Source: an uncultured Collinsella sp. | Lineage (GTDB): Bacteria > Actinomycetota > Coriobacteriia > Coriobacteriales > Coriobacteriaceae | Reading direction: 5' to 3' | Length of the DNA: 36,838 bases | NCBI GenBank assembly: GCA_937896835.1 | Contig: CALBOJ010000010.1 | Coordinates: 1-36,838, forward strand | The notes under the pieces: generated by a model | The model's database searches: none | Seen by the model: only the letters and a program-made list of their open reading frames with translations | What the model was told of the DNA's origin: nothing | In this document: in pieces, positions 1-7,772 of the stretch | How positions within the stretch are numbered: the first letter of the stretch is position 1 | How the letters are laid out: each line of letters opens with the position of its first letter | Made by a program: the position numbers and the translations under genes

Positions 1-1540
1 GCATGGCGATGCCGACGACCTTGCCATCGACCAGGCGGTGGAGTCCGTAGGCCGTAGGGTCTACGAGCGACTTTGACATGTCAGCGCCGGTCATGACGCT
101 CACGCCTTCGCGGCACATGGCCTCGGCAAGGCCTCCGGCGGGCACATCGCCCCAGGTCAGGATAATTTGCGCGCGGGGGTCGAGCAGCGAGGCGCCAATC
201 GCAAAGGCGTTGATCTCGCTGAGTGCGCCCGAGGCGAAGACCGACGCGTGGTAACCGATGCGGTGGTTGTCCGCCATGCTGGCGGCAAGGGCGCCCAGGA
301 GAAACTTGGCCTCGTACATCTTGCCAAAGTACGAACGGACGCTTTGGTGGGGAAGGCCGATAGAGCAGTTAAGGAACCGCACCTGTGGATACTCAACGGC
401 AGCCCTGAGCGTATATTCCATCAGGCGGTGCGAGGTTGAGAAGATGACGTTATCTCCATGTTTGACAGCCGTTTCCACAGCGGCGTAGAACACGTCCGGA
501 TCGTGGCAGTCCTCGAACGCCTCGGTGCGCACGATGCCGCCAAAGTGCTCATCGAGATACTGACGCCCTTGGTCGTGCAGGCTGTCCCAGCTCGACGTCG
601 CACAGGGGAACTCATGGATAAAGGCGATGCGCAGGGGGTTGGCCGCCGAGTAGACGGTCTTGCCCATAAAGAAGTTGAGCACGCCGGAGGTGGACTTGGC
701 GGGAGTCTCCTCCTCGTCGACGCTCGGTGCTTCGACAAGATCGACCTTGTCCTCGTCATTTTTGCCGGCAATGACCAGCTCGCGCCAGATCTTGCACAGG
801 CGGTTTACGACGATATCCGTCGGCGTATCCAGCAGGCGGTCCTGGTTGTACACGTTGAGGTAGACGAGCATGGCGTCGGCGGTCGTAATGTCCAAGTGAT
901 CGCCGCCTGCGCGAAGGTAGGCACGCTTAAAGAGCAGGAAGGTGTGGCGCAGGTAGTCGACCTTTTTCTGCGGCCATTTTTCGATAAGGTTCTGACCGAG
1001 CATCTTGGCGAGCGTTTCGTAGCTTCCCTCACGCGAGAACTCGATCTCGTATAGGGGGCAGACGCGCCAAAACGCGCAGAACTCGCCGTACAGGCGGCTT
1101 TCGACGGAATCCCATTTGCCGGGGTAGAGACGGGTGACCTTGGCCGAAACCGTCGGGGCGTCTAGGAATTTGAGGACACTGACGCGTTTGTTGCCTTCCT
1201 GGACATAGAACCGATGCATGAACTCGGTGACGATGATGGGGTCGCGATAGCCCTCGGTTACCTGGATGTCGTAGAGGTTAGACCACTTGCGGGCGAACTC
1301 GGTGCTAAATGGCAACAGGGGCATAAAGTTGCACGAAAAGGCAGACTGACGGCCCTTGGTAACCGTGCCGACGACCATATCGAGCGGAATATCCCGCAGG
1401 CCGACGCTCTCTCGCTGACCTAAGGGGAGCTGGGCAACCAAGCTGTCGAGGTCCGTAAGGTACGGGTGCTCGCTTTGGCTGATGGCGCGACGGCGTCCCT
1501 GCTCGCCGCGCTTGCGTGCTTGACGATAGGCCTCTTCCAT
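1..1540 (-). CDS. BMP-family solute-binding-like protein with ParB-like N-terminus (partial, C-terminus off the left edge)
   Basis: I translated this frame by hand; it opens at ATG 1540 behind a good AAGGGAG site and stays open to the window edge, giving about 513 residues without a stop. From about residue 303 (RIAFIHEF) it resembles the BMP/Med/PnrA periplasmic-binding fold (known family: nucleoside or lipoprotein solute binders), with a VIFSTSHRL stretch and a later FLLGALAASM segment. Residues about 45-125 look ParB/sulfiredoxin-like: DIPLDMVVG, then a VTEFMHRFYVQEGNKRVSVL stretch whose GNKR resembles the GNHR box of ParB. There is no signal peptide or lipobox; the N-terminus (MEEAYRQARKRGEQGRRR) is basic and hydrophilic, so it is probably cytoplasmic. 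A role as a nucleotide or ligand sensor is inference. It lies downstream of the MscS gene on the same strand, separated by a palindromic repeat. Confidence 0.75.
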   Translation of the reverse strand, partial: MEEAYRQARKRGEQGRRRAISQSEHPYLTDLDSLVAQLPLGQRESVGLRDIPLDMVVGTVTKGRQSAFSCNFMPLLPFSTEFARKWSNLYDIQVTEGYRDPIIVTEFMHRFYVQEGNKRVSVLKFLDAPTVSAKVTRLYPGKWDSVESRLYGEFCAFWRVCPLYEIEFSREGSYETLAKMLGQNLIEKWPQKKVDYLRHTFLLFKRAYLRAGGDHLDITTADAMLVYLNVYNQDRLLDTPTDIVVNRLCKIWRELVIAGKNDEDKVDLVEAPSVDEEETPAKSTSGVLNFFMGKTVYSAANPLRIAFIHEFPCATSSWDSLHDQGRQYLDEHFGGIVRTEAFEDCHDPDVFYAAVETAVKHGDNVIFSTSHRLMEYTLRAAVEYPQVRFLNCSIGLPHQSVRSYFGKMYEAKFLLGALAASMADNHRIGYHASVFASGALSEINAFAIGASLLDPRAQIILTWGDVPAGGLAEAMCREGVSVMTGADMSKSLVDPTAYGLHRLVDGKVVGIAM

Positions 1541-1596
1541 GGTGTCTACTCCCTTAGTCGTTTAAACAACGATATGAACCATGGTACCACGATGCG

Positions 1597-1635
1597 AAAC
1601 TACCACAAAGGTGCCTGTCCCCTTTGTGGTAGTTT
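1597..1635. repeat. REP-like palindrome (copy 1), also likely terminator of the MscS gene
   Basis: Two perfect 15-base arms (1597-1611 and 1621-1635) enclose a 9-base loop. Read on the minus strand the core is ACAAAGGGGACAGGCACC. The TAA stop of the MscS gene (1634-1636) lies inside the proximal arm, so the gene ends exactly where the repeat begins. Two related hairpins occur at 4624-4663 and 4680-4718. There is no long T-run, so this is a dispersed repeat acting as a stem-loop rather than a classical terminator. Confidence 0.75.
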
Positions 1636-2401
1636 AGGCGATGATGGGGGCGATGGCACGAATGCAGGCGTCGGCTGCCGTGAAGGTGGTGCTATCGTCG
1701 CTGACGATAAAGATGATTTTGCCCTTGACGCCAAAGTCGCCGATCTCGCTAAAGAGCACGTAGGGCTCCTTGTCAAAGCCAGAGATGGGCGAGACGGCCG
1801 TTTTGGTTGCGCTCGTGAGCTCGTCTGCCAGCGCGTCAAGGGAAGCCCACTTAGACGTGTCCTTTACGGCAACGGGCACGGCCACGCGCCCAAAGGGCAT
1901 CAGATGCACGAGCGTGTTCTTGGAGATGTTGGAGTTGGGCACAATGATGGTCTGCCCGCAGGCATCCTCGATGGTCGTGTGGCGCCAGGTGATGTCTTGG
2001 ACCACGCCCGACACGCCGCCGACCTCGATATTGTCGCCGGGCTTGATGATGCCCATGAAGGTCACCTGCATACCGCCGATAAGGTTCGACAGCGTGTCCT
2101 GAAAGCCGAGCGAGATGGCGATGCCGCCGACGCCAAGAGCGGCGACGAGGGCGTTTGCATTAATGCCAAAACAGTTGTCGAGGATAAAGCTGCCGCCGAT
2201 CATCCAGATGACGGCGCGTGTGATGTTGATGAAGATGCTCGATGCTGGGAGCGGGTTATCATCGCGGTTAAGCAGGTGGTGCAGGGTCTTGGACGCGATT
2301 TTGGCGGCAACGGCGGTGCCGATGGCCAAGATACCGGCCCAGATGATGTTGTGGACCCATCGTTGTGCAAAGAAATGAAGAATTGGCTCAAACAATTCCA
2401 T
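1634..2401 (-). CDS. MscS-type small-conductance mechanosensitive channel
   Basis: This is an inner-membrane channel of the MscS family, which opens under membrane tension to release solutes during osmotic downshock. The 255-residue protein has N-terminal membrane segments (IIWAGILAIGTAVAAKIA and AVIWMIGGSFILDNCFG). A pore-lining TM3 follows with the glycine/alanine pattern ALVAALGVGGIAISLGFQD and then NLIGGMQVTFMG. The beta domain contains IKPGDNIEVGGVSGVVQDI and the family motif TIIVPNSNISKNTLVHL. I chose ATG 2401 because AGGAGG sits 9 bases upstream; an ATG at 2425 in the same frame lacks a ribosome site. The length is close to E. coli MscS (286). It stands alone between the nucleotidase terminator and a REP-like palindrome. 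Confidence 0.92.
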   Translation of the reverse strand: MELFEPILHFFAQRWVHNIIWAGILAIGTAVAAKIASKTLHHLLNRDDNPLPASSIFINITRAVIWMIGGSFILDNCFGINANALVAALGVGGIAISLGFQDTLSNLIGGMQVTFMGIIKPGDNIEVGGVSGVVQDITWRHTTIEDACGQTIIVPNSNISKNTLVHLMPFGRVAVPVAVKDTSKWASLDALADELTSATKTAVSPISGFDKEPYVLFSEIGDFGVKGKIIFIVSDDSTTFTAADACIRAIAPIIA

Positions 2402-2444
2402 GTAGGGAAACCTCCTCATGATCATCCAACCATGATACCCACCA

Positions 2445-2478
2445 AGAAGCCCGTCCGATCAAATTCGGACGGGCTTCT
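2445..2478 (-). terminator. Stem-loop downstream of the nucleotidase gene
   Basis: Perfect 14-base inverted repeat (2445-2458 and 2465-2478, loop TCAAAT). It lies 50 bases past the nucleotidase stop on the minus strand. The T-tract after it is short (CTTCTTGG), so termination strength is uncertain. Confidence 0.7.
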
Positions 2479-2529
2479 GTGCTCGATATAAGGTTTATGC
2501 GGCGGGGCTGCAAGGCCCGGCGGTGTAGC

Positions 2530-4559
2530 TTAGCGTCGACGCTTCCAGATAATGCCGAGAATGATGATGACGATGCCGCCGATGAGGCATGCGCCAATCA
2601 CGGCTAGCGTGCGGTCTCCCGTTGCGGCGAGCTTGCCGGTCGTCTTCTTGGTGATGACCTTCGTGGTCGTCGTGTCCGTCTTAGGCGAGGGCTTAGGCGT
2701 CGGGGCCGGTGTAGGCGTGGGGTCCACGGCTGCGGAGCCGAAGCTGATGGTGCCGGCGAGTCCGGCCATCTTGCTCTCCCAGCCGTTTTGCCCAATCAGC
2801 GCCCTCAGCGCCGCCTCACACGTGCCCCACTCGGTGCGCTTGGTGGCGTGTGCGAAGGTGGGGAAGTCGGTCGTGTTGGTAATGATGTAGTTGTTGGTGG
2901 CGACGGTATAGGTCTTGGTGGGATCGAGCGTGCTGCCGTCCTTGACGAGTGTGGCACTCACAATGCGCTTGCCTTCGGGCTGCGTCCAATCAATCGTCAC
3001 GTTGATGCCGCCAAAGGAGAGAACGCTGCCAGAGTCATCGCGCCACTTGTACTTGTCTTGCGCTTCCTGCTCGGTATGGCCGGCTGCCACGTAGGCTTGC
3101 TGAAGCTCATAACTGTGATTGCACTCGTCGCTGATCTGCAGCGAATGCTCGAGCGCTGCGAGGAAGTCCGCACCGGTCATGGTCCAGGTCTCCACGGTGT
3201 TGCCGTAGGGCGAGATAGCGATGACGTTGCCTGCGGTCACATCGCCTGCAGCGATGCCGCCGCGGATGCCACCCGCGTTCTCGATGGCAAGGTCTGCGCC
3301 CGTCAGGTCAAGATAGGAGCCGCAGATCACATGGCCGATGGTCTGGGCCTTGGTGGTGTCGCCCTCCTTGCTGGGGCGGAAATCGGTGGTGCGCACCATT
3401 TCCCAACCATGCGTGCCTGCGGCGTCCTCGCCGTAGAAATAGTTGGTGGTGGATGTGCCGAGCACCTTGTTCGATTCGTTTTCAAAGGCCTCGTCGAGCG
3501 GCTTGATCTTGTTGTTGTGGACCTCATCAAGGATGCTCTGATAAGTGGAGCCCTTGTTGGGGTCGGTCAAAAGAACGTTTACGTCCTTGGCGGTATAGAG
3601 CTTCTCGTCGCTTTTGCCTGCGTATACCGCCACCGTGTCATCGTCGGTCGTCTCGGTGCCATTCGTGTCGTACTTGTACGGAATGGAAAGCAGCCCCACC
3701 TCGGCAAAGGCGCTGCCCGCCTCGACGACGCGGACCGACTTGCCGTCAGCCCCGTCACGTTTTCGTCTAAGTTGATGTGCTCGTGGCCCGCGACCAGTGC
3801 ATCGACCCCAACGAGCTTTGCAGCAAAGGTCTTGGCGTTGAGCGTGTGCGCGATACAGACGACAACGTTGCAGCCCTCCGTCTCGCGCAGTCGCTTGGCC
3901 TCGGCATTGATGGCGTTCGCGGCACTCGAGAACGACGTACCCGCGACCAGGTCCGCGCGCAGCGAGGATTCCAGCGACTCATTCATGGCACCCACGACGC
4001 CGACCTTGATTTTGTAGTCGAATGTGGAGTGATCTTCGCTATCCTCCCAGGTGCGATCGAGCGTCTTGGTGATACTCGAGCTCCATACGCCGCTCGTAGA
4101 CTTCGCGTTCGCGCAGAGCATGGCGAAGGGCGTGCCGGTGGGGCTGTAGCCGGTCATGGTGCGGAGCTTGTCCGCGCCGTAGCTCCAGTCGTGGTTGCCC
4201 GGCGTGGTCGCGTCGTAGCCGTCTGCATAGAAGGTGTCCATGAGCTCGGCGATGCTCTTGCCCTCGCTCATGGTGGCAAAGGACTGCCCGTGGAAGGTAT
4301 CGCCCGCATCGAGCAAAAGATCGGGGGCGCTGCTTTGGGCGCTATAGAGAACCGCCAGTCCGTCAAAGCCCACAGTGCCGGTGCCCTTGCTTGCGTTGTA
4401 GCTGTACTTGTAGCTGCCGTGGATATCGTTGGTGTGCATGACGGCCACGGAGCCGTCAATAGCGGCGGGCAGGTTCCCCGCGAAAGCGAGGCTTGGGATG
4501 CCTGCGAGCGAGCCGGCAAACAACGCGGCGGCTAACGCAAGGCGGGGGAGTCTTTTCAT
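2530..4559 (-). pseudogene. Surface-anchored 5'-nucleotidase/UshA-type metallophosphoesterase, interrupted by one frameshift
   Basis: Two overlapping minus-strand frames together encode one secreted 5'-nucleotidase of about 676 residues. The N-terminal part (start ATG 4559, AAGGAAA site) has a signal peptide ending near LAFAG and the metallophosphatase motifs HTNDIHG, DAGDTFHG, TPGNHDWSYG and GHEHI. The C-terminal part has the 5'-nucleotidase C domain (ENAGGIRGGIAAGDVT, SPYGNTVETW). It ends in a Thr/Pro-rich stalk, KLAATGD, a hydrophobic helix and WKRRR, which is a sortase sorting signal. The frame breaks after HINLDENVTG: adding one G to the four-G run at 3750-3753 restores a continuous reading (VTGADGKSVRVVEAG). 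This may be a sequencing error, a phase-variable tract or a real lesion. Known role of the family: extracellular nucleotide salvage. Confidence 0.85.
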
Positions 4560-4623
4560 GGCAGTTTCCTTAGTCCTTAGCCAGAAAGTCTGGTTGAATA
4601 TCGGATTATCGACATGATATGCG

Positions 4624-4663
4624 AAAACCGTCGCAAAGGTATCTGTTCCTTTGCGGCGGTTTT
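4624..4663. repeat. REP-like palindrome (copy 2)
   Basis: Arms 4624-4639 and 4648-4663 (16 bases, one G-T type mismatch) enclose loop TATCTGTT. Read on the minus strand the centre is GCAAAGGAACAGATACC, matching the design of the copies at 1597-1635 and 4680-4718: an AAAGG/CCTTT inner stem around a GGRACAGRY core. It sits between the ABC operon end and the nucleotidase start. Confidence 0.65.
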
Positions 4664-4679
4664 GACGTTTGCGCAGATA

Positions 4680-4718
4680 AAACCTGCCAAAATAAACCTG
4701 TCCCTTTTTGGTAGGTTT
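4680..4718. repeat. REP-like palindrome (copy 3) overlapping the ABC ATPase stop codon
   Basis: Arms 4680-4692 and 4706-4718 (13 bases, one mismatch) flank a loop containing CCTGTCCC. On the minus strand it reads TAAACCTACCAAAAAGGGAC and the TAA stop of the ATPase (4717-4719) is its first codon. The MscS stop is joined to copy 1 in the same way. Confidence 0.7.
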
Positions 4719-5511
4719 AGCTCAGCAGCATGCGGTCGTTGGCGAGCTCGCCGCCCGAGACCTCCTCGAACTTCTGCAGCAGGTCGGCTACGGTGAGCGA
4801 CTTCTTCTCGTCGCCGGCCACGTCGTAGATCACATGGCCCTCGTGCATCATGATCAGACGGTTGCCCAGACGGATAGCGTCATTCATGTTGTGCGTAACC
4901 ATGAGCGTGGTCAGATGGTTTTCGTCGACAATCTCCTCGGTCAGGTTGAGCACCTTAGAGGCCGTCTTGGGGTCGAGGGCCGCCGTGTGCTCGTCGAGCA
5001 GCAACAGGCGCGGCTTGGTGAGCGTGGCCATCAGCAGGGTGAGTGCCTGGCGCTGGCCGCCCGAGAGCAGGCCGACCTTGGCGTTGAGGCGCGTGTCCAG
5101 ACCGAGGTCCAGGCGCTTGAGCAGCTTAACGTACTCGTCCTTCTCGGCCTTGGTGACGCCCCACGAAAGACCGCGACGCTGGCCGCGGCGCTTGGCGAGG
5201 GCCAGGTTTTCGGCAATTTGCATGTCGGCTGCGGTGCCGCGCATGGGGTCCTGGAACACACGGCCCAGGTACTTGGCGCGCTGCGACTCGCTCAGACGCG
5301 AGATGTCGGTGCCGTCGAGCTCAATAACACCCGAATCAAGCGGATACACGCCGGCGATCATATTGAGCAGCGTGGACTTGCCGGCGCCGTTGCCGCCAAT
5401 CACGGTTACAAAGTCGCCATCGTTGAGGGTGAGGTCGACGCCGGTGAGCGCGCGCTTCTCGGTGACGGTGCCCTTGTTAAAGGTCTTCTTGACGTGCGAG
5501 AGCTTAAGCAT
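4717..5511 (-). CDS. ABC importer ATP-binding protein (COG1101 type, aromatic amino acid-like system)
   Basis: This is the cytoplasmic ATPase of a three-gene importer. It shows Walker A GGNGAGKST (about residues 37-45), the signature LLSGGQRQALTLLMA, Walker B RLLLLDEHTAALDP and the switch His in MVTHNM. The glutamate after the Walker B aspartate is present. ATG 5511 is preferred because the AAGGGAG site lies 9 bases upstream; the alternative ATG at 5520 abuts that site. The start overlaps the end of the permease gene, which implies translational coupling. COG1101/COG4120/COG2984 systems carry tryptophan or tyrosine in some Firmicutes (TrpXYZ); the substrate here is not shown by sequence. The stop codon is merged with a REP-like hairpin. 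Confidence 0.9.
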   Translation of the reverse strand: MLKLSHVKKTFNKGTVTEKRALTGVDLTLNDGDFVTVIGGNGAGKSTLLNMIAGVYPLDSGVIELDGTDISRLSESQRAKYLGRVFQDPMRGTAADMQIAENLALAKRRGQRRGLSWGVTKAEKDEYVKLLKRLDLGLDTRLNAKVGLLSGGQRQALTLLMATLTKPRLLLLDEHTAALDPKTASKVLNLTEEIVDENHLTTLMVTHNMNDAIRLGNRLIMMHEGHVIYDVAGDEKKSLTVADLLQKFEEVSGGELANDRMLLS

Positions 5512-6427
5512 CTGCCTCATCTCCCTTCGTGTAGGAGCTGCGGAGCTTATAGCGCTCCCAAACCACGGGCACGCACAGGGCCACGGCGACGATCACGGCG
5601 GAGAGCAGCTTCATGTCGTTGGCGTCCATGCCCAGTTGCAGCACGATGGCGCGGATGAGGAAGTACACCACGGAGCCAAAGACGGCGGAGGCCAGACGGA
5701 CGGAGAACTGCGTGAGACCGCCGGGCAGCAGGCGGCCGAGCACCTCGCCGATGACGATGGCGGCAAGACCGATAACGATGGCGCCGGTACCCATGCCAAT
5801 GTCGGCATACTTCTGGCTCTGGCAGATGAGCGCACCCGAAAGGCCAATGAGGGCGTTGGAGAGCACGAGGGCGATCATTTTGGTGGAGTTGGTGTTGACG
5901 CCTAGGGCGCGGATCATGTACTCGTTGTTGCCGGTGGCACGCAGCGCCGAGCCGATCTCGGTGCCAAAGAACCAGTACAGGATGGCGACGATGGCCACGG
6001 CCAGCACAATGCCTAGGATAATGGCAACAGTGGACTGCGGCAGGCCCGTCATGTTGCTGACGGATGAGAAGATAGTGCCCTTGGCAAGGATGGGCGTGTT
6101 GGACTTGCCCATGATGCGCAGGTTGATGGACCACAGACTGATCTGCGTAAGGATTCCGGCGAGGATTGCGGGAATCTCAAAGACGGTGGTCAAGATGCCC
6201 GTGACGGCGCCCGCGATGGCGCCGGCGCACATGCCGGCCAGCACGGCGAGCAAGGGGTCGACGTTATTGTTGACGATGAGTACGGCGCAGACACAGCCGC
6301 CGAGGGCAAAGCTGCCGTCGCAGGTCATATCGGGGATGTCGAGCAGGCGGAACGTGATAAACACGCCAAGCACCATAATGCCCCAGAGGACGCCCTGCGA
6401 AACGGCGCCCTGCAATGCAATGAGCAT
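5504..6427 (-). CDS. ABC importer permease (COG4120 type)
   Basis: The 307-residue polytopic membrane protein belongs to the branched-chain/ribose-type permease family (BPD_transp_2). It opens with MLIALQGAVSQGVLWGIMVLG and the conserved LDIPDMTCDGSFALGG segment, followed by seven or eight further hydrophobic helices. The loop LRATGNNEYMIRALGVN is typical of the family and probably docks the ATPase. ATG 6427 has AGGAGG 8 bases upstream; a second nearby ATG is out of frame. Its last codons overlap the ATPase gene, so the two are co-translated. A 204-base gap with a stem-loop separates it from the solute-binding protein gene, which may lower permease expression relative to the lipoprotein. Confidence 0.9.
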   Translation of the reverse strand: MLIALQGAVSQGVLWGIMVLGVFITFRLLDIPDMTCDGSFALGGCVCAVLIVNNNVDPLLAVLAGMCAGAIAGAVTGILTTVFEIPAILAGILTQISLWSINLRIMGKSNTPILAKGTIFSSVSNMTGLPQSTVAIILGIVLAVAIVAILYWFFGTEIGSALRATGNNEYMIRALGVNTNSTKMIALVLSNALIGLSGALICQSQKYADIGMGTGAIVIGLAAIVIGEVLGRLLPGGLTQFSVRLASAVFGSVVYFLIRAIVLQLGMDANDMKLLSAVIVAVALCVPVVWERYKLRSSYTKGDEADA

Positions 6428-6531
6428 GCTTCATACCTCCTAGGATAGGGTGGACACGTGATTTTCCATAATAGCGGTACCAATGCATAAAAGAGCTGCG
6501 GACGGATGTTTTGTCTCATCCGAAACAAGCA

Positions 6532-6560
6532 GGGCGAACGCCGGTCTTTAGCGTTCGCCC
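6532..6560 (-). terminator. Intra-operon stem-loop between the binding protein and permease genes
   Basis: Perfect 10-base arms (6532-6541 and 6551-6560), loop CGGTCTTTA. The sequence after it on the minus strand (TGCTTGTTT) is only weakly T-rich, so partial read-through is expected, a common way to make more binding protein than permease. Confidence 0.6.
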
Positions 6561-6631
6561 CAAGGACTCAGATATTGAATAACGCGGCTGTGGCGCGCGT
6601 GCGGGCCCTAGACGCGTTACCGCGCATGGCG

Positions 6632-7612
6632 CTACTCGTCCAGAGCGGAAAGGTCGATGCCTAGAGCCTCGGCCATCTCGTCGTTCTTGACGACGACCAG
6701 GTCCTTGCTCGAGAGGTGCTTGATCGGCATATCCTCGGGCTTGGCCTCGCCCTTCAGGATCTTAACGGCCATCTCGCCCGCGGCGTAGCCCAGGTCCTTA
6801 TAGTTGATGGAGAGGGTGAACAGGCCGCCGGCCATGCACATACCCTCCTCGCCGGTCACGAAGGGGAGCTTATTCTCCTTGCAGATCTGGCCCACCTGCG
6901 AGGCACCCGCGGCAATCGTGTTGTCGGTGGGGGAGTACAGCGCGTCGACCTTGCCCACGGCGGACTCGACGACGGACTGAATCTCGTTGGAGCTCGAGAC
7001 GGTGAAATCGGTGTACTCGAGGCCCAGCTTGTCGAGTTCCTTCTTGGCGGCCTTGATCTGGACGTCGGAGTTGGACTCAGCGGTGCAGTAGAGCAAGCCG
7101 ACCTTCTTAACGTCGGGCAGGACCTTCTGCATCATCTCGAGCTGCTCGGCGACCGGGGTGAGGTCGGAGGCGCCCGTGACGTTGGTGCCGGGCTTGTCGT
7201 TGTCCTGGACCAGGCCGGAGGCGGCGTAGTCGGTGATGGCGCAGCCCACGATGGGGATATCGGCCGTGGCACCGGCGGCAGCCTGCGCGGCGGGCGTGGC
7301 GATGGCATAAATCAGGTTGACGTTGTCGCCCACAAACTTGTCGGCAATGGACTTACACGTGGACTGGTCGTTCTGGGCGTTCTTCTGGTCGATCTTGACC
7401 TTAAGGCCGCTCTCCTTGATGGCCTTGACAAAGCCGTCGTTGGCGGCATCGAGTGCGGAGTGCTCGGTGAGTTGCAGAACGCCGATGGTGTAGTCGGAAC
7501 CGGCGGCAGCAGAGCCGGAACCAGAGTTGCCGCCGCATCCGGCGAGCGGGGCGAGCGCGAGCAGACCGGCGGAGACCAGAAGGCTCCTGCGGCTGATGGT
7601 GATGTCCTTCAT
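6632..7612 (-). CDS. ABC importer solute-binding lipoprotein (COG2984 type)
   Basis: The 326-residue extracytoplasmic lipoprotein begins MKDITISRRSLLVSAGLL and has the lipobox LAGC followed by GGNSGSG. The twin arginine in SRRSLL makes Tat export possible. The mature part matches the ABC_sub_bind family: DYTIGVLQLTEHSALDAAN at the start, NLIYAIATPAAQAA in lobe 1, KKVGLLYCTAESNSDVQ, and YSPTDNTIAAGA. Members of this family bind aromatic or other amino acids, and the ligand here cannot be read from sequence. ATG 7612 follows a GGGGG-containing site at about 7 bases. It is the first gene of the importer operon and has its own promoter upstream. Confidence 0.9.
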   Translation of the reverse strand: MKDITISRRSLLVSAGLLALAPLAGCGGNSGSGSAAAGSDYTIGVLQLTEHSALDAANDGFVKAIKESGLKVKIDQKNAQNDQSTCKSIADKFVGDNVNLIYAIATPAAQAAAGATADIPIVGCAITDYAASGLVQDNDKPGTNVTGASDLTPVAEQLEMMQKVLPDVKKVGLLYCTAESNSDVQIKAAKKELDKLGLEYTDFTVSSSNEIQSVVESAVGKVDALYSPTDNTIAAGASQVGQICKENKLPFVTGEEGMCMAGGLFTLSINYKDLGYAAGEMAVKILKGEAKPEDMPIKHLSSKDLVVVKNDEMAEALGIDLSALDE

Positions 7613-7647
7613 ATCATTACCCCCAGTATAAAAATGGCTGGAAACAC

Positions 7648-7666
7648 TGCACTGGGACAAAGTGCA
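7648..7666. promoter_or_regulatory. Operator-like inverted repeat downstream of the importer promoter
   Basis: Perfect 6-base arms TGCACT (7648-7653) and AGTGCA (7661-7666) with a 7-base centre. It lies just downstream of the predicted promoter and upstream of the lipoprotein start, where a repressor would block transcription. The binding protein is unknown. Confidence 0.35.
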
Positions 7667-7675
7667 AGTGGAACT

Positions 7676-7703
7676 ATAGTAGCGCTGATGTCCATTTTTA
7701 CAA
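7676..7703 (-). promoter_or_regulatory. Predicted promoter of the ABC importer operon
   Basis: On the minus strand a TTGTAA -35 box (7698-7703) and a TACTAT -10 box (7676-7681) are 16 bases apart, about 65 bases before the lipoprotein start. Each matches the sigma-A consensus at four of six positions. The -35 lies within GGCTGTTGTAAAA, a motif that recurs upstream of the WYL regulator gene. Confidence 0.45.
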
Positions 7704-7772
7704 CAGCCTGGCGGGTTTTTTAATACAGAATCGGATGGGCGGTACGGGTAGTCGAATGGGCGGCGGAGGGTC

